Source: Stromatinia cepivora
Taxonomy: Eukaryota > Ascomycota > Leotiomycetes > Helotiales > Sclerotiniaceae
NCBI GenBank assembly: GCA_014898415.1
Contig: RCTD01000025.1
Span: forward strand, 434,001 to 498,000
Reading direction: 5' to 3'
DNA: 64,000 bases
Made by a program: the position numbers and the translations under genes. Under the pieces are notes generated by a model. It worked only from the letters and a program-made list of their open reading frames with translations, was not told where the DNA came from and did not search any database. Positions 12,437 to 22,865 of this stretch are shown one piece after another; within the stretch, counting starts at the first letter, position 1; each line of letters begins with the position of its first letter.

Positions 12437-14012
12437 ATGCGTTTTGCGATTATTCTTGGAGGCTTAGCCTCAATTGCTCTTGCTTGCGATAATCCAGATA
12501 ACGATGCTTGCGCGAATGCTTTCACTGTTTCTGCGGCAATTGCTGGTCCCTTTTGCGCCACATACACTCAATCGTCGAACACGGCAACGACAGATCTTCC
12601 CGCTTTTGCTTCAGCATGTGCATACAATCCAAAAAAAATGTCTAGTGCATGCAATTGTCTTCAAGTACCGACCACTTTGGCTACTATTGCTGTGAGTATA
12701 TTCTAGAGAATACCTCGAGTCTGAAGTCCTAGACTAACTTGTACATTAGAAGAGCTCAGGCACCGCTGTCATTGTCTCTTCAGGGGCTTCTGGCTCAGCT
12801 GCTTGTTCAAAAAACGCTCAAAGCTCCTATGTCAAGTCTGTCACCGCCTCGGTCACAGCTTTAGCTCACAAAGCTACATCGACCGTCGTTTCTAGTAGTT
12901 CAATCGCATCCAATTCATCAGCCACAGCTGCAGCTGGCGCGACCATTACACCAGCCCCAGCGGCCCCAGCTGGATGCACAGCAACAGCCTATGGTGATAT
13001 TGCCGCCATCGTTTCCTCGTGCACAAATATCGTCTTGGACAACATTTCAGCACCAGCAAGCTCCTCCATTGATCTTACACACCTCAAAGACGGATCCACC
13101 GTCACTTTCTCCGGAAAAACTTCTTTTGGAACCACTGCCGATTCTGACTTCGACCCAATTGTTGTTAAGGGTCAAGGCATTACCATTACTGGAGCTGCTG
13201 GGCACATCATTGATGGAAATGGACCAGCATACTGGGATGGAAGTGGCTCTAACGGAGGGAGCAAAAAGCCCGATCACTTCTTCGTCGTAAAGGATGTCGT
13301 CAATGGTGTTATCAGCAACCTCAACATCCAAAACTGGCCTACTCACTGCTTCAGTATCACTGGTGCCCAAGGTCTTACCGTCTCAGGACTTACCCTTGAT
13401 AACTCTGCTGGAGATGCCCCTAACTCAGCATCTGGTTCCAAAGCAGCCGCGCACAACAGTGATGGATTCGACATTTCCAGTTCTGACTCAGTAACCCTTA
13501 AGGACATTGTTGTCAAGAACCAAGATGATTGTGTTGCCGTTACATCTGGTTCTAACATCCTCGTAACAGGAATGACCTGTTCAGGTGGCCACGGTCTCTC
13601 TATCGGGTCTATTGGTGGAAAGTCAAACAACACCGTCTCTGGTGTTACCTTCTCTAACTCCACCATCACCAACAGTCAAAACGGATGCCGCATCAAGTCC
13701 AACTCCGGTACTACTGGTACCATCGATAACGTAACTTACAGCAACATACAGATGTCAAACATCTCCAATTATGGTATCGATGTCCAACAAGATTACTTGA
13801 ACGGTGGACCAACTGGCAAACCAACAAACGGCGTTACCATCTCAAACATTTCTTTCTCCGGCGTAACAGGTACGGCCACTAGCGACGCATACAGTTACTA
13901 CATCCTTTGTGGAGGTGGATCTTGCTCCAACTTCAAATTCACAGATGTTAGCATTTCCGGAGGTGGAAAGACTTCAACCTGCAACTTCCCATCTACTGGA
14001 TGCCCAGCATAA
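12437..14012 (+). CDS. Secreted endopolygalacturonase (GH28) with N-terminal Cys-rich module
   Basis: Two exons, 12437-12691 and 12750-14012, coding 505 residues. The 58-nt intron starts GTGAGT, has a CTAAC branch site and ends TTAG. GH28 enzymes hydrolyse alpha-1,4-galacturonosyl bonds in plant pectin outside the cell. All four catalytic signatures are present: NSD at 321-323 (usually NTD), DD at 344-345, GHG at 365-367 and RIK at 399-401. The protein begins with a clear signal peptide (MRFAIILGGLASIALA). It then has a Cys-containing module of about 80 residues of a type common in secreted ascomycete proteins, and a Ser/Ala/Thr-rich linker of about 80 residues before the right-handed beta-helix. 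Simple fungal endoPGs are about 360-380 residues, so this is an extended form. The start was chosen for the signal peptide; an upstream in-frame ATG at 12245 lies in the C/T-rich leader. Confidence 0.9.
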
Positions 14013-14670
14013 ATCTCAATCCTGAATGTGGATTGATCTGGGGGTTGGTGATGGGCGTTAGTCGTGGGGATTAAGGTGGAATTCTAGAAGATCGCCGGCG
14101 GTTGAAACACACTTGTGTATGTGTATTTAGTTCTTGTGTAACATTCGAGATCAATCGATCTCTTGAATATTTATATCTTCTAAATAGATTATTGCAGTCC
14201 AAATGAGTGAAACAATTCTGTAGATCAAATAGTATTTCAACGTTGTCGTAAAAGGAGCCGAGAAGGTTCAGATGGTGCTATGTTGCACAACATGACAAAC
14301 CCCAACCAATAAATCCCGGGCTCCGCTTCCTATTGTTAGATACTCGAGTACTTTGCAGTCCGTCGGACGGAAAGAACCCGATCAATAAGCCTCAAACCTA
14401 TTCGCTCCATACCAGGATCAAATTAGCCTGGTGAACACAACACCACACCTTGAATTTCACGTAAAAGAGGATCTATCTGTACCCTGTAAAAGTGCATTCA
14501 CTCAAGAGCCCTCCAATTCCACTTCAAAAGTATAAAATTCACCCCACATGCAACCAAACATGCCAAGAAAGATAAAAGATATCAAAAGAAATCCCCCAAA
14601 TCCCTCAAAAATCCGCCAATAATCCAATTCTCATCCAAACATCTTCAAAAGAAGGTGCAAAAGAAGAAGA
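14013..14670. other. Intergenic
   Basis: 3' flank of the polygalacturonase gene. No gene seen. Confidence 0.5.
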
Positions 14671-14757
14671 ATGACCTACGCAGGGATCGAACCTGCAATC
14701 TGGCCATCGGTCTTGCGTTCGCGTACTATCGAGCATCGATCTTGCATTCGCGTAGCA
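14671..14757 (-). other. tRNA 3'-half remnant with a tandem duplication
   Basis: Read on the reverse strand, the last bases form a good T arm (GCAGG, loop TTCGATC, CCTGC) followed by GTAGGTCA, which looks like a tRNA acceptor 3' strand plus discriminator. No matching 5' acceptor strand (GACCTAC) lies upstream. Instead the segment contains a 21-base unit twice (CATCGGTCTTGCGTTCGCGTA and a variant two bases different, on the + strand). It is best read as a broken tRNA gene whose 5' half has been replaced by a small duplication. Confidence 0.45.
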
Positions 14758-14870
14758 AAAACAAGATTGATATCCAACTTCAAACTTTATCCTGTAGAAG
14801 AATCTATAGATCAATTGAAAAATGATATCAAAAGAAACGCCTCAAAAAGAAATTACAACCAAAAGATTAT

Positions 14871-14971
14871 TGACCCACGCCGGATTCGAACCGGCAATCT
14901 CTTGATTCCGGGCTTCAGGAATTGATCCTAAAGAGTCGTAGTCAAGCGCCTTGCCATTGGGCCAGTAGGCC
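14871..14971 (-). tRNA. tRNA-Arg (anticodon ACG) with intron
   Basis: Reverse strand, 101 nt including an intron. The acceptor strands GGCCTAC and GTGGGTC pair along all seven positions if G-U pairs are allowed. The D arm GGCCCAATGGCAAGGC is present. The anticodon stem CTTGA/TCAAG encloses CT-ACG-A; an intron of about 27-29 nt interrupts the loop one base after the anticodon, the normal eukaryotic position. The T arm is GCCGG TTCGAAT CCGGC and the discriminator is A. It decodes CGU (and CGC/CGA by inosine). Confidence 0.85.
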
Positions 14972-15726
14972 TGATATTTCTGTTGAAGATGGAAGTAGAA
15001 ATTGAGTATATATTGAAAGAATTTGCGCTTTGTGCGGGAAAATAGTGGGGTATTTGTATTGTAATAAGTGATTTGATAGGTAGAGAATGAAAATTTGGAC
15101 GATTAGTTGTGGTTAGTTGTGAAAAAAAAACTTGTAGGTGGGGGTTGGTTAGTGTTGGATGAGTAGAATTTTTGAGGTCCGGATTTACCCGAGTTACCCC
15201 TTCATTTACTTTTTCTTATAGTGATTGCGGTCATAATTAACAACTACTCTCATGATAATAGGGACCATATGCTCTGGTTGTATGATATTTACCAATTAAT
15301 AGTTTCGATAAGTCATATAACAATCTTTATAGATCAAAAGATTCCTCGTTGGGTTGTCCATCACGTGACTCGGAGTTTTCAGGAAAGAACTTTGAGAAAG
15401 ATATTGTGTTTAGGTATCACGATTTTGTGGCCAATCAGATGTAGAGGTCCGGGTTAATTTTCTAACGTATTGAGTTGCGATACTCATATCTGCCTATCAC
15501 AAGTATCCAAAAATCGCATTACGTCTCATCAATTAGTGCGAAAAACATGCAAAGTTGGAGAGATATTGCATTGTATCACGGCAATCAGATCAGACACAGG
15601 GCCAATTGCTTGATTCAATGATTCGAATGTAATTCATTGGTAAATTTAAAACGAGTGTGGTTTCCGTAAATCAACGAAAGCAGGAATTGCTCCCAAAATT
15701 CTCAATCCGAGCTACAATGAGAATTC
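14972..15726. other. Intergenic
   Basis: Between the tRNA and the 3' end of THI5. The frame at 15221-15457 lacks any recognisable feature. Confidence 0.45.
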
Positions 15727-17001
15727 TCATGCAGCAAGCTTAACATCGAGTCTCTTGAAGCCACCCTTATCGGCGACTTCCTGTTGCAAAACAACCATTC
15801 TCTTTTGATCATCGGTTGGATCAGCTGAATCACCTTCAAGCTTCCATTCAAGGAAGTCGTTGGTGTAGTTAGGACTAAAGTCTTCATTCAAGACACCAAG
15901 ACGTTTACCATACTTGGTGACTTTTTCCCAATCGCGCTGAACATTCTTCAAATCCTTTGAAAAGTATGCGTAAGATCGTTCGAAGATCTTACGATTGACA
16001 GGAGATGCCATCTCAGGTTTGATGTCAATGTATGTCTTATAAGCTTCGGTCGGAGAAGCAAGTACGTGGTCAGTTGCTCGTTTGACAGCCTTCATGAATT
16101 TGCGAATCTTCTCTGGGTTTTGTGCCATGAATGTATCGTTGGCTATGAAATGTTAATCGGTATCTTCAAGTGTTTGGACCACGGGACGAACCAATATACA
16201 AGATGGAGCAGAAGCAACAACATCCAAGCTCAGCAAGCTCATCAATACGGAGCATTTGAACGTCGGAACGAGGGCGTCCTTGGTCTGCGAGCCATTCCTC
16301 CAATTCAACCATTTGTACGTTTTCCAATCCAATACCAGCATGAATACTTCCTTCAATGATGGCCTTTGAGACATTCATGCCACAACGTACGGCTTCATAA
16401 TCGGTTGGTTCCATTCCATAGTGTTTGGTCAACTCATCAATTTGGATCTGTGGCCACCAAGTATTAGATTAATTAGAACGGTTGGATTAATTCATTCGTA
16501 CCTTTCCAAATTCTCCAACATATCCAATATTCTTTCCCTTAAGACTACGAAAGTCGGTGGTGATTCCACTATCTTTGAGATAAACCACTCCGGTGAATGG
16601 CTCATCAAGTAAAGAGCCGATTGAGGTCACAGGGAAACCCCGAGCTTTGGCGGCGAGAGTATGGATCATAGCTTTGAATCCCATATCAACCTTTCTAGAG
16701 CCAATGATCTCGGTAACATCTGTTTTATTTCGTCAGCCACTCAACCAAAACTATCTAGCATTAAATTCCTAACCACTAGGATCATTAGGCTCAAGAAGAG
16801 CTACCTTGATGCCTTCATCGGCAAAGTATCCAAGCTTCTGAGCAAGATAGACAGGTGCATGGTATGGCGTTGCGTGCCTATTGAAAAAACAATTGTTAGA
16901 ATACTCCTTTGCTTCAAATGAGCTTTTCCGTCCACTTGAAGCTACGATTTAAATTTTGTAGCCTACCAGTTCATCAAGAATGTGATCTTATCGGTCGACA
17001 T
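15727..17001 (-). CDS. THI5/NMT1: Thiamine pyrimidine (HMP-P) synthase, THI5/NMT1 family
   Basis: Five exons on the reverse strand: 16967-17001, 16774-16877, 16502-16719, 16192-16447 and 15727-16142. They sum to 1029 nt, coding 342 residues, against about 340 for yeast Thi5. All four introns are 46-89 nt and phase-consistent. The enzyme makes 4-amino-5-hydroxymethyl-2-methylpyrimidine phosphate from PLP and one of its own histidines, using iron, and so turns over once. The residues known from yeast/Candida Thi5 are here: Lys62, which holds PLP, and the donor His66 (FKAMIH), plus the CCCFC motif at 195-199. The protein opens [20 protein letters not shown], typical of the family. Expression is expected to be repressed by thiamine pyrophosphate through the upstream riboswitch. 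Confidence 0.95.
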
Positions 17002-17002
17002 T

Positions 17003-17195
17003 CTGTTGATTGGGTAGCTAACAAAAGATTAGAAGACTCGCAAGGGAGGGAAGGGGAAGCATGTCCTTTCGCTAGAATTATCTAGATCAAGTTCATATGT
17101 ACGGTATAATCTCAGAACCAAATTCTTTCCGTCCTTGACTTGAAGCCAAAGACGAACAGAATAGGAACACCCGCCATGCCTTTGTTACACGTTAC
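17003..17195 (-). other. 5' UTR intron of THI5/NMT1
   Basis: A 193-nt intron ends CAACAG one base before the THI5 ATG and begins at AAG/GTAACG. A second possible donor, GTAACA, lies 8 nt further in. The intron encloses the TPP aptamer. Retained intron would place several short upstream frames ahead of the coding start, among them one beginning ATGGCGGGTG inside the aptamer and one beginning ATGCTTCCCC after it. This is the arrangement known from Neurospora NMT1, where TPP binding shifts splice-site use. Confidence 0.75.
17059..17179 (-). promoter_or_regulatory. TPP (thiamine pyrophosphate) riboswitch aptamer
   Basis: Reverse strand, about 121 nt. It contains the conserved TPP-aptamer blocks in order: a P1 strand GCATG, GGGTGTTC, then TTCTGAGATTATACC, GAACTTGATCTAGATAATT, CTAGCGAAAGGA, and the closing P1 strand CATGC. 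The two P1 strands are perfectly complementary. Spacing between the first two blocks is long, as is common in fungal TPP riboswitches with an extended P3. The location in the 5' UTR intron of a thiamine-synthesis gene supports function. Confidence 0.93.
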
Positions 17196-18870
17196 CTTGA
17201 TCTGAGGATGATTCATAGCGTGAAAAACCACGCTTCGGTTCATATCGAACATACTGAATCGATTTGATGAAGGTGTGATAATTGAGAAGAAAGGTAATTT
17301 CAAGTCGATAGTCGAAAGTTTCGAATTTGGATTGTGAGCAAGAGTGTTAAGAAGAGAAAGAAAGAAAGAAATACAGAAAGTGGGGGAAAGTGTGAGAGTT
17401 ACATCACAGAGCCTGTGACCTGCTCCGGGCTTAGTGCGGGGTAGTTTGCTGCAGAAGCAAAGTAACAAAACCCTTTTCTACCAATAATTTCTAAAGAGAA
17501 TGGTTGTTTGCATGTTATTATATTCATTCGGTAGATCGTTATTACAAAAACCTAGCAGCTAATGACCTATCGTCCCAACTTACTCATCGGCCAGGAACCC
17601 CCCCAAAGCGTTGTTGGTATTTCGAATTGAGTGAAATGTACGATGGCATCATGGAGTGATCATGGACTACCCCTCTTTAATACCCCTGGGCCAACCAACT
17701 ATTACAAGGGCCTGAGGGGTAGGTGATTTGGTATATTAGAGCAATATAATTTTAATTACGATAGGATCCGGTTAGGTTTCATTTGCGAAATGAAAGTTCG
17801 GTACGAAAACATCTGAAATATTAGTCACCATACGAGCTCGAGAATATTTCTGCGGGAGAATGATCAAATGCAAAGGGAATGACGGAACTCTTGACTTCAG
17901 GGCGCGGAGTTCGAATCTCCTGAGGAATTGCCATAATCTAATAGCATGCACTCCAAGTGTATACGAAATACACCGCATTGATCGAAATTGAAACCTCACT
18001 GCATTATTCCCATGTCAGCAACCTTCCCTGATTCCACTCCGTCACATGTGCCCATTCTCTTATAGATAGTCGACCAACTTGTCTAGATTTGCACAGTATT
18101 GGCGTTAGATTATGGCCTCGAATTTACCACTGGTATCTTTCTATGCTATCAATGATGCATATCGAACTTATCAAACGAATGAGCATGGTCTCGCTACCTC
18201 TTGTATGGGGCCAATTACACAGCTTTCCTCAGTTAATTCCATCATGATATTCAAAACCTTCTGTTGCGTATACAGGGGTAAGAGACGCAGGAGAAACAGT
18301 ATATGGGCATATAATCATATTTTCATCGAGAAATATACGCGGTTGTCTAAAATACCTTCGGCGATCAATAGTTGAAGACGAATAGCCACCTCAGGAGAGA
18401 AGTAACAAAGTCATATGGTCTATTTTCTGTCTCAGCGCCCAGGGCGCATGGATTAATCCGTATGAATATAATGATCTAGTTGATGAATAACCACCTTGGT
18501 GACCAGTTATAACCCAAAAGAGTAGAGTAACTTACGATTAGCAACGAGCTGGCGCGTTGATAGTCCGCATATCATCCAGAGTACGCTGTGCCACATCCAT
18601 ACTTCTACTAACATGAGCGGTGTGTCAACCATTAACTAGCGGGGCGATTAGATGCATAAGAAAGCGAATGGCGGGAAAGAAACCTGGCGACCTTAATAAA
18701 TAATTCTCAATCCAGTGCAAAATGAGACGGACCCAGAAGTAGGCAGTCTCGTTGAGAAACGGCAAGTAGCCGAGAATATTTGCCGTGAAACGAAAGCCGA
18801 ATAAGAGAAAACAGTCAGTTCCCTATGCTGACTGGCATTAGAGCGTGGGGAATGCTATCCGCGCCATTGG
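17196..18870. other. 5' leader of THI5 and intergenic sequence
   Basis: The first 250-300 bases are the upstream leader/promoter of THI5 on the reverse strand. Beyond that no gene is supported; frames at 17772-17999 and 18112-18375 look like chance translations. Confidence 0.45.
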
Positions 18871-19440
18871 ATGGGATGGGCAGCCTACAGCGATAGCGAC
18901 AACGAAGCGTCAGACCCAGGTCTCAATCTATTGAGCGCAGCCGCTTATTTTGATAACATAGCTTTGGCGAGACGGCTACTTCGGGAAAGACACTGTCTAA
19001 TTGCAAAAAACCTTTTATTTCCTCCACCTACGCGGCTTGCTGCGTGGGCTGGCAATGCCGATATGTTGAAGTTATTTCAGGAGCACTTGCCTGAATTCGG
19101 AAAACTCCACCTCGTTACAATTTCGATAACACTAACTGGCGAGGTAAGACCGGGCCTGGTTGTATAGGGGGAGCTGCCCTACGTGGAGATATGAATATGC
19201 TTCGACTGGCACTAAATCGATATCCTCCTTCAACTTTCTACCTCGAATACCTATCGACATACTATTCAGCTAGAATATACCACCATGGTAGAGTTACCGC
19301 TAGAGCTCAACCGGAATGGTTGTGCAATAGATCGAATGGACTTCATAAGAAAGGCGTTGGTTGGATGAAGGCTTGGAGTCTATGGCTCAACTTCTGGAGC
19401 AAAATTGTCCTGTATTGCATGTTAATGTAATCATGTATGA
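18871..19440 (+). pseudogene. Ankyrin-repeat protein fragment with frame breaks
   Basis: Three protein-like pieces follow each other in different frames. The first (18871-19130) includes LNLLSAAAYFDNIALARRLL and TRLAAWAGNADMLKLF. The second (about 19124-19300) includes GGAALRGDMNMLRLALNRYP. The third (about 19365-19440) includes LESMAQLLEQNCPVLHVN. Each has the alternating A-x-x-G / hydrophobic pattern of ankyrin repeats, which are protein-protein interaction modules. The frame changes near 19120-19130 and 19300-19365 cannot be explained by normal introns that I can see, so this is probably a decayed gene. No start or end is secure. Confidence 0.5.
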
Positions 19441-20550
19441 GCAGGTAGCTAGATATCAGTGCGTAAGGAATAATGATTGAATTTCCGATTCAAGAAATGA
19501 TTACTTCTACAAAGTCGCCTGATCGTGCACTTTACTCCATTCAAATGCCTACAACCGCCGTTGTTTATGCGAGCACTAGCCTCCCGCAGTCTGTTTCTTT
19601 ATTTTTTCTCCTTTTTTGAAAATCTCACCGGTTTCCAAATTATTCATCTTGTACAGCACAGCCTTATACCCAATCAATCATCCAATCAATCCGTAAATAA
19701 TGGTCTAAAACCTCCAACGCCAAGTATTGACTATAGATGCTCAATTCCAACATATTAGTGGTTCAAGTCATTCAGACTCTTATGTTTCGACATCAACCTA
19801 AAATCTTGTTACATATCTTAATATAACCTACCATTAGTTATCGAGAATCATTTATTGGAGTGAGCTCTTAGGACACTGCGACAAAAGGCAAAGAGAAGAT
19901 CAATATTGAAGTAGAGCACGACTTTATCGCAGTCAGGAGCTCCCTGTTTTGACTTCACTTACAAGTTATCTCGCGTGCCATGAACAATCTTTGTTCCGAA
20001 ACACCTCTTCAAGCATAATCTCCTAAATCTCTTGTTGCACTAGCTAGGGATTATCTGTCTCACATTGTACGATTCATTCCAACCAACGAGTCTCCACCAT
20101 GACAAGAATACTTACTCTTTGGGCATAATTGTACGAGAAAACGAACAGTACACTTGTTCGTTTTCTTCTGTGGGACGAAGACAGGCAAAGAAACAGCCAC
20201 CAGGAATAGGCACTCATTGGTAGCAATACTCTTCTGTAAACATTAATCGATTGATGCCAAATCCAGAAAATCCTTCTCTCTATAGGAATTGTCCATGGTA
20301 TATACAACGCAAACCCCACAAATCCATCTCCTGATATCCATCGCTCGTATCTCAAAATCGGAGATGGGACAGTAATCGAAGTCGAGTTCAGGAACCGGAA
20401 CCGGTAACGCCAGGAATGTAACGATGTGGTCAAACAATTGAATGATCCACCAGTCGGAGAATAATGAGTGCGGCTATAGCAATAACGGTAATGGTGCGAT
20501 GACCCAACGCGGATTGAATGTATGAAGTTGTGTAATAATACTAATCGTAT
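19441..20550. other. Intergenic
   Basis: No supported gene. Overlapping reverse-strand frames at 20074-20437 are open in two phases but show no domain. Confidence 0.35.
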
Positions 20551-21242
20551 TCATTCGGTACCTGCCCGTGGAACATCTCCATCTTTTGTAACAATTACAT
20601 AGTCAGCACTGGTCCTTTTCCCATCATCGAATTCGTATTCACCTTCACTAGCACCTGGAGTGGGTGGTAAAGCTCCTGGAATATGTGATGCTAGAGCTGT
20701 TGTGTATGATTGGTCTTGCCTTGGGGCTGCTGGCCTGGATGCATGATTCACGCTGCTGGTTTCATCACCCCGCGATGGGATATTGTTCACAAACTTCGGT
20801 TCTAATGGGCTTATAGGATCCATTGTAGAGCGTTGTTGTTGGGAGTGTGATTTCCCTGGTGGAGAGCTTCTCGGGGTTACTGCTGCTTGTTTGGCTCTTA
20901 ATCTTTCTTCGGTCGCTTTAAGTCTTGCTTCTAGCTCTTCAAGTTCGGAGGTTTTTGTAGATATTTCATTTTTCCTAGTAGACAAAAATGCATTTTTAGT
21001 ATTGCTGAAGTGGTAAATTTGAGTGGTATGTAGGAATTATGAGGGGGCTTACTTCTCTGTGACTATAGCGTCGAGATCATCGGTGCTGTCAAGCTTGAAC
21101 AAGTCATCCAATGCGAGAGCGAACGATCGTGCCATTTGACTAAATGTTCATCAGTCTTATAACACAGCTTTCAAAACCATCAAACCTACGACTGTGGCCT
21201 GCCATTTGGCACAAATTGACTATCGAGTTCGGCGTCGGACAT
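20551..21242 (-). CDS. Small coiled-coil protein (three exons), function unknown
   Basis: Exons 21190-21242, 21053-21139 and 20551-20974 on the reverse strand code for 187 residues. Introns are 50 nt (GTAGGT...TTTAG) and 78 nt (GTAAGC...ACTAG), both phase 2 and exact. Residues about 18-45 contain MARSFALALDDLFKLDST. A charged heptad-like segment (about 46-75, KTSELEELEARLKATEERL) should form a short coiled coil. The rest is a Pro/Ser-rich disordered tail that ends in an acidic/Tyr patch (EGEYEFDDGKRTSADYVIV). The start MSDAELDSQF is the first ATG of the spliced frame. The protein looks conserved in style (clean exon structure) but I do not recognise the family. Confidence 0.75.
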
Positions 21243-22865
21243 GATTGTAAGGTTGAAGCGTCTGAAGGAAGCTATTTGAATATAGGGCTGTAGCTTAAAG
21301 TTTACCCGATAATGAGATCTTCAGGTACGAACGATATTGGGGTTGGGTATAGAATGCTCTGAGGATAGAAAATCGAAAAATCCTGTTGTTAAAAAATGGA
21401 TGATTTGCGAAAAAGAAGTAGAAGACCTCGAGATTTGAAGATTCGAAGATTCCGGGCTTCTTCTTGTATTTGTTACTGAATCGTAATAAGTTTGATGCGG
21501 ATCCTCTGTTTTCAGAGATTGGAGATTGGCAGCTTGAAAGAGAAATAATAGGGGGCTTTTAGACTAGTGTCATGTGAAATTAATGGGGAAGCTCTTGGTT
21601 CGTTCTTTCCGGTAGCTGGGGGATACAAATGACGAGGGAGTGGGTATATACGATCCCAATTCAGGAACAATTTCACAAGGTTTGGTTCATGATATTTGAT
21701 ATTTAAAAAAAAAAAGAAAATGTCCAAACAGTTGAGTTGTCTCGAATGAGGTGGTGAGGGAACTAGCCAGGTGGAATGCATAGATGTCTGTCCAACTAAA
21801 AGGAATAGATTTATGAAAATAGAATTATCAGACCAGCTTTATGCTGGTAAATTGACATATTGACAATTAACAAATAGCTAGAAAGCATTCAAGTATTCGG
21901 CATGAGGTTTTTTGATCGGTTCGTGATTCGTGAAGCAAGTTCGTAAAGCATAACATGCTACAACACTTAAGGCAGGTCTTCGAAAGAAGAATGGACTGAC
22001 GAATAGAGCATATAGGGGATAGATTGAAAGTATATTTGAATGAAATGACAGGATACTTCTTTAATGCCATAGAACACGTTAATTTCAAAGATCTCGTCAA
22101 GGGTGCCTGGGTGTTAGATGGCCCCTTTAAATGCTAATAAGAAGCGGTTCTTTCCTCGAGAAGAAAAATAAGTGGTTATCTTTCGAAAAGTAGCACAGGT
22201 ATCGGTACTTTAAGACTTATAGTGCCATTCCTACTGCATTCCTTGTCATAAGTACCGGTACCGGTAGAGTTGAACGATCGATCTACAGCACTGTTTTAGG
22301 GTACTGCCAATCCCCGAAAATGCCCAACTCAGCATTTAGCATGTCAATACAGTGTGGCTGGCGTGGCTGGGACAGGCTGGTAAGCTGGCGATGTTTCCCA
22401 AAAATCCAAAGAACTGGAAAATCTTCAAATGCAGCCGACCGAGAATAGTTTGAAATTCCGAGTCCCTCGAAGTATTTTTGATAGATGCACGTGACCATTT
22501 ATAAATTTTGGCTAGAAACTGTATGAACTGGAACATGCGAATGTGAATATGAATAACATCATAATCATACTTTTGATCTTAAATCAATCAATTTTCTCCT
22601 CATCAACCACGACCCAAATTTTTATCAATCGCCATTAATCATAACTTTAGATAATAATTTAATAGTTCAGTAAGTTTTCGCATTGATGCTATCGCTCTAA
22701 CTGCCCTAATTAATTGATTGAAAAGATTGTCCTGATCTCCGGACTTTTTATCGATATATCGCGAATTTGATCCACCTTACCTTCCTCCTCTTCGTCGTGG
22801 CTCCTCTTCACCCTCCCCAAAGTCGTGGAAATCCCCTCGAAAGCTGGCGAGGAGGATACCGTGGC
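21243..22865. other. Divergent promoter region
   Basis: About 1.6 kb shared between the reverse-strand coiled-coil gene and the forward bromodomain gene. Short frames inside (21867-22100, 22283-22536) have no supporting feature. Confidence 0.45.

Noticed and set aside
17885..17930. Possible tRNA T arm (GCGGAGTTCGAATCTCC)
   Set aside because: The stem has only four pairs, no acceptor strands match on either side and no D or anticodon arm can be folded.
20074..20437. Two overlapping reverse-strand frames of 119 and 64 codons
   Set aside because: Different phases over the same bases, no motif, Trp/Arg-rich composition typical of antisense or non-coding translation.
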